From NCBI GenBank assembly GCA_000310025.1, contig FN649744.1:472606-536067 (forward strand): a stretch of DNA of 63,462 bases. Direction: 5' to 3'. The DNA comes from Ectocarpus siliculosus. Lineage: Eukaryota; Sar; Phaeophyceae; Ectocarpales; Ectocarpaceae. Below are positions 60,649-63,462 of this stretch, piece after piece (the first letter of the stretch is position 1; each line of letters starts with the position of its first letter). The notes under the pieces are model-generated. The model did no database searches and was not told where the DNA came from. It saw only the letters and a list, made by a program, of their open reading frames with translations. A program made the translations under genes and the position numbers.

Positions 60649-61326
60649 CTAAGCGTGGGTGGCGCCATCCTGCTCGTCCTCGCTGTCTCCCCGCGCCAAA
60701 ATCCCCATGTCGCATGCCATCTGGTACTGCATCTCCGTCAACGACGCCACCTGGTGTCGGCCCGCGCCGCCGTGTTGCCTCATCGGGACGCTCTTGTAGA
60801 AGCCTGCGGGAAACGGATCGTGGGTCCACTCGCACGAGGGGCGACGGCAATTACCGGAAAAGGCGTGACGGAAACAGATATTGTGCGAGCGCATGTAGTT
60901 GACAATGTCGTTCCAGTCCGCCGTGCGGCGCCGTTTACTAGAGCTCGTATGGCTACTGTGACCGTTGCGACTACTGCTGGCGCCTGTACCGCTATTGTGG
61001 CCTGTGTCTCCCATGCCGTTACCGCTGCCGCTACCGCCGCTACGAGACGTTGTCTGGCTACGGCATTTACTCTTGCTGCCGCTACTGGACCCGCTACGCT
61101 TGTCGCTACTACTGCTCGGGCGTTTGCGGCTGCCGGAACCGGTGCCCGGGCTCCGGCCGCGAGATGAGGCCTGTGCGGCGTAGTCGAGGGACGCCGAGCG
61201 AGTTGCCGTCTCCGAGGGCTGGCGGTCATGGGAGCGGGAGCGACTGGTTGACTCCTGAGCGCTCTCGGGGGCCTGCACGGTACCGGCCGCACCACCCGAC
61301 AACACCTGAGAATCGCGAGAGGACAT
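60649..61326 (-). CDS. Gag-like protein with a CCCH-type finger (225 aa)
   Basis: ATG at 61326, TAG at 60651-60649. The first 120 residues are Ser/Arg/Gly-rich and disordered. Then comes a basic patch (SSSKRRRTADW) and a helix (IVNYMRSHN). A Cys/His cluster follows, ICFRHAFSGNCRRPSCEWTH, with spacing C-x8-C-x4-C-x3-H. That is CCCH-finger-like rather than the CCHC knuckle of most Gags. The tail is Glu/Asp-rich. At 225 residues it is short for a Gag and has no obvious capsid domain. The Gag label rests on position between leader and protease. Confidence 0.65.
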   Translation of the reverse strand: MSSRDSQVLSGGAAGTVQAPESAQESTSRSRSHDRQPSETATRSASLDYAAQASSRGRSPGTGSGSRKRPSSSSDKRSGSSSGSKSKCRSQTTSRSGGSGSGNGMGDTGHNSGTGASSSRNGHSSHTSSSKRRRTADWNDIVNYMRSHNICFRHAFSGNCRRPSCEWTHDPFPAGFYKSVPMRQHGGAGRHQVASLTEMQYQMACDMGILARGDSEDEQDGATHA

Positions 61327-61599
61327 CACTGCTAGGGCGAGGCGGGAGGGCGGGGCTGGCGTGAGTGTAACATTACAATTAAAAAAATGAAGAGTAGGGG
61401 TAACGGAATAGATCTGGCCGATACATATGGGGTAAGGACGCGAAATTGGTTGAAAGGAACCCCACTCAGCACAGCAACAATGGTCAAGGTGGTGTGTAAC
61501 AGCAGAGTTGAAACAATGATGGAACGGCGGGGTGTAGAATCGCGCGAAAAAGAAAAAAAACGGTGGTCGAAAGGCAGCGGCGCAGCAGTGTGGTGGCTC

Positions 61600-62226
61600 C
61601 TAGCAGCGCCCGGGTCCGGCCCTCAGCTCTCGAGCCCAGAGAAATCCGGCAGCTAGCGCCAGGCCCATGCATCCAAAGCCCAGGCGGTAGCGGCGAGAGA
61701 GCTCCCGAGCCCAGAGAAATCCGGCAGCTAGCGCCAGGCCCAGGCATCCAAAGTCCAGGCGGTAGCGGCGAAAGAGCTCCCGAGCCCAGAGAAATCCGGC
61801 AGCTAGCGCCAGGCCCATGCATCCAAAGCCCAGGCGGTAGCGGCGAAAGAGCTCCCGAGCCCAGAGAAATCCGGCAGCTAGCGCCAGGCCCAGGCATCCA
61901 AAGTCCAGGCGGTAGCGGCGAAAGAGCTCCCGAGCCCAGAGAAATCCGGCAGCTAGCGCCAGGCCCAGGCATCCAAAGTCCAGGCGGTAGCGGCGAGAGA
62001 GCTCCCGAGCCCAGAGAAATCCGGCAGCTAGCGCCAGGCCCATGCATCCAAAGCCCAGGCGGTAGCGGCGAAAGAGCTCCCGAGCCCAGAGAAATCCGGC
62101 AGCTAGCGCCAGGCCCAGGCATCCAAAGTCCAGGCGGTAGCGGCGGGAGAGAGACCAACACACACCGGTTTCCGCAAGGCGTCTGCGACTCCAGCCCGGA
62201 CTTAGGCACTCAAATCTCATCATCAT
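61600..62226 (-). other. Open frame over the leader minisatellite (about 208 codons from ATG)
   Basis: On the element's sense strand, three consecutive ATG codons (62226, 62223, 62220) open a frame through the seven 75-bp repeats. It gives a 25-residue hydrophobic repeat (FGCLGLALAAGFLWAREL). It could be an upstream ORF, but the period of 75 makes open frames expected. No other evidence of translation. Confidence 0.2.
61632..62150. repeat. Minisatellite, 75-bp unit, about 7 copies, in the gypsy leader
   Basis: Units begin GAGCCCAGAGAAATCCGGCA at 61632, 61707, 61782, 61857, 61932, 62007 and 62082. Two variants alternate (CATGCATCCAAAGCCC type A, CAGGCATCCAAAGTCC type B) in the order A B A B B A B. 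Since 75 is a multiple of three, all frames tend to stay open. Confidence 0.93.
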
Positions 62227-62738
62227 TATCTTTTTCGGCTGCCGGTGGGGAAAAACTGCGATCGGGGGTAACTCGGTGTGTGTGGCTCTGACTCCCGAGC
62301 ACTCATCCATCCGGGGCATTGGTGCCGCTGGGGCTCTAGACGGTCGACGTAGCACCTGTGATTTCAGGAAAACGCTAGCGCACAACTGCGCTGGCGGCGC
62401 CACCCATACTAGACTAGAGCGCCGGTGCGCATACACAAAAAAATATAGGAACAAAAGGCGCTGCTGCACGTACGTGCTGTTGTGGAGGGGCAAGCATGTG
62501 AACGGTGAAGGGAAAAAATACAGTGGACACGCGCCCAACAGCAGCAATGTACTCCGAGACAGCACGGACAAATGCCAGCAAACACGCCGTAAACCGTGTG
62601 GGCGGTTTGCGCTAACAAGTGCAGCGTGAGAAGCAATGCTGTGGTCACGCGAAAAAAAACAGGAAAAGCGCGCCAAAGCAGAAAAAAAACACAGCAACAC
62701 AACCTTGCCAAGAGCGCTCTACCGGGAGCGCGCGGCTA

Positions 62739-62756
62739 TATCACGGATGGACACCA
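62739..62756 (-). promoter_or_regulatory. Primer-binding site (tRNA)
   Basis: In element sense TGGTGTCCATCCGTGATA follows the CA end of the 5' LTR with no gap. TGG pairs with the CCA end of a tRNA; which tRNA is not determined. Confidence 0.8.
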
Positions 62757-63221
62757 TGTAGCAAGTGGAGAGACTGTAATCTGAGAGGGATCCTGTGACT
62801 TGAGAAGGTCTTGTAGGAAAAGACTCGAGCTTCTGGTTCAAGGCTCGCAGGGGTCACATATGCACATGTCTGGTTTCTGAGAGGATCCCACGCATGACTA
62901 AATGGTGACTAAACAGCTACCGACCTGTTGGTAGCAGTCTCTCGCTCTTGCACCGAGTTCGAAGGAGCGCTTGAACAGCGGTAGAGAAAGCCTAGAAGGA
63001 GGCTTGTGGAACGTGGAGAAGGTCTCCGGTCGTGGATACGGTATTCGCTTTGATTATTGCTAAGCACAAGTGCCAACAAAGGAAGTGAGCAGCGTGTGCG
63101 CGGGCGACACGCTCTACAAGGAGCTCTGCGGAATGTACAGAACTATACAGCACTCTATGGGAATAATGCAAACCTCCCAAAGGTGCAACTCCTTGAAACC
63201 GTAACTAAATTAACCGTGACA
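62757..63221 (-). repeat. 5' LTR of the gypsy element
   Basis: 465 bp. Right flank ACTG (63222-63225). It should hold the element's promoter and poly-A signals, none of which I could define. Confidence 0.95.
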
Positions 63222-63225
63222 ACTG

Positions 63226-63462
63226 TGCTCATCGTGACCACTCTCCCCAAGCTCTCGCTCTCCCTCGCTCTTCTGCTACGGACGGTGCCGCGACTGCGGG
63301 CTGCGGTACTCTGGAGCAGGGGCTACGTGGATTATACTATAATACCCCCATGCAGAAATGTGCCCACTTTATATATAGGATTTACTATAGACTTGTTTAT
63401 ATAGGAAATTGTGTGGCGTTTGGGGGGGGGGGATGGGAACTTCATACCCCCCCCCCCCCCCG
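63226..63462. other. Right flank of the gypsy element to window end
   Basis: This continues the minus-strand frame seen at 53973-54163. It contains ATTATACTATAAT at 63332-63344 and ends in long G and C runs (about 63421-63462), which suggest a sequencing or contig limit. Confidence 0.5.

Larger units (their letters stand above)
54164..63221 (-). mobile_element. Ty3/gypsy LTR retrotransposon, 9,058 bp, minus strand
   Basis: Two 465-bp LTRs (54164-54628, 62757-63221) differ at two positions and begin TG and end CA. The flanks share ACTG (54160-54163, 63222-63225). In element sense the order is 5' LTR, a primer-binding site starting TGGTGTCCATCC, a 1.4-kb leader with a minisatellite, Gag, protease, reverse transcriptase, RNase H, integrase, a reader-like tail, 1.1 kb of non-coding DNA, a purine tract AGGGGGGA and the 3' LTR. 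RT before integrase makes it Ty3/gypsy. LTR identity shows a recent insertion, yet frames are broken between Gag and protease, between protease and RT, and in integrase. Confidence 0.95.

Noticed and set aside
61484-62291. Proline/glycine-rich frames over the 75-bp repeats
   Set aside because: Same reason: artefact of the 75-bp period. Only the frame with a triple ATG on the element's sense strand is mentioned, at low confidence.
1-63462. Integrated large DNA virus of brown algae
   Set aside because: No capsid, DNA polymerase or other intron-free viral core gene is seen; the only mobile DNA is transposons and LTR elements.

Overview
The window is nuclear DNA of a eukaryote with short coding exons (27-313 bp) separated by introns of about 0.1-2 kb. 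Most splice junctions read directly as AG|exon|GT with matching phases. The best guess is a brown alga of the Ectocarpus type. The reasons are many introns per gene, moderate GC, a single-exon Golgi-type sulfotransferase with an alanine tract, Ty3-type LTR elements with a reader-like tail, and scattered TTAGGG-like blocks. Organism identity is inference; no marker gene is present. There are no bacterial-style operons, rRNA genes, convincing tRNA genes or CRISPR arrays.

Layout. At 0.6-4.3 kb two genes diverge from a shared 0.6 kb upstream region: an unrecognised minus-strand gene and a three-exon Tctex1-type dynein light chain gene. At 4.3-12.9 kb there is an ORF-poor or decayed stretch with a few weak exon candidates. 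At 12.9-14.3 kb lies the single-exon sulfotransferase. At 16.5-28.7 kb lies a 16-exon ABC1/ADCK-family atypical kinase gene, modelled base by base with phase-consistent junctions (660 residues) and one GC-AG intron. At 30.8-38.5 kb are exons of unrecognised genes, including a chain for a membrane protein. At 38.8-46.5 kb lies a short-chain dehydrogenase/reductase (SDR) gene. One of its introns holds a 1,455-bp Mutator-like foldback element with a 9-bp target duplication, and its Rossmann fold is interrupted by a long low-complexity insertion. A weak minus-strand gene converges on it at about 47 kb.

From 48.6 kb to the end the window is a transposon graveyard. It holds a frame-broken transposon-like ORF containing 63-bp repeats, a 3.2-kb non-autonomous LTR element (237-bp LTRs, CAACA target duplication, 66-bp minisatellite), and a 9.06-kb Ty3/gypsy element on the minus strand. 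The gypsy element has 465-bp LTRs differing at two positions and an ACTG target duplication. Its Gag carries a CCCH-like finger, its leader carries a 75-bp minisatellite, and protease, RT, RNase H and integrase are present with frame breaks, ending in a chromodomain-like plus Tudor-like tail. The gypsy element sits inside an older minus-strand reading frame.

The host genes are not obviously one pathway: cilium/dynein transport, carbohydrate or lipid sulfation, a mitochondrion/plastid-type ABC1 kinase, and a membrane-associated oxidoreductase. All positions were read by eye. Exon boundaries are predictions without transcript support.
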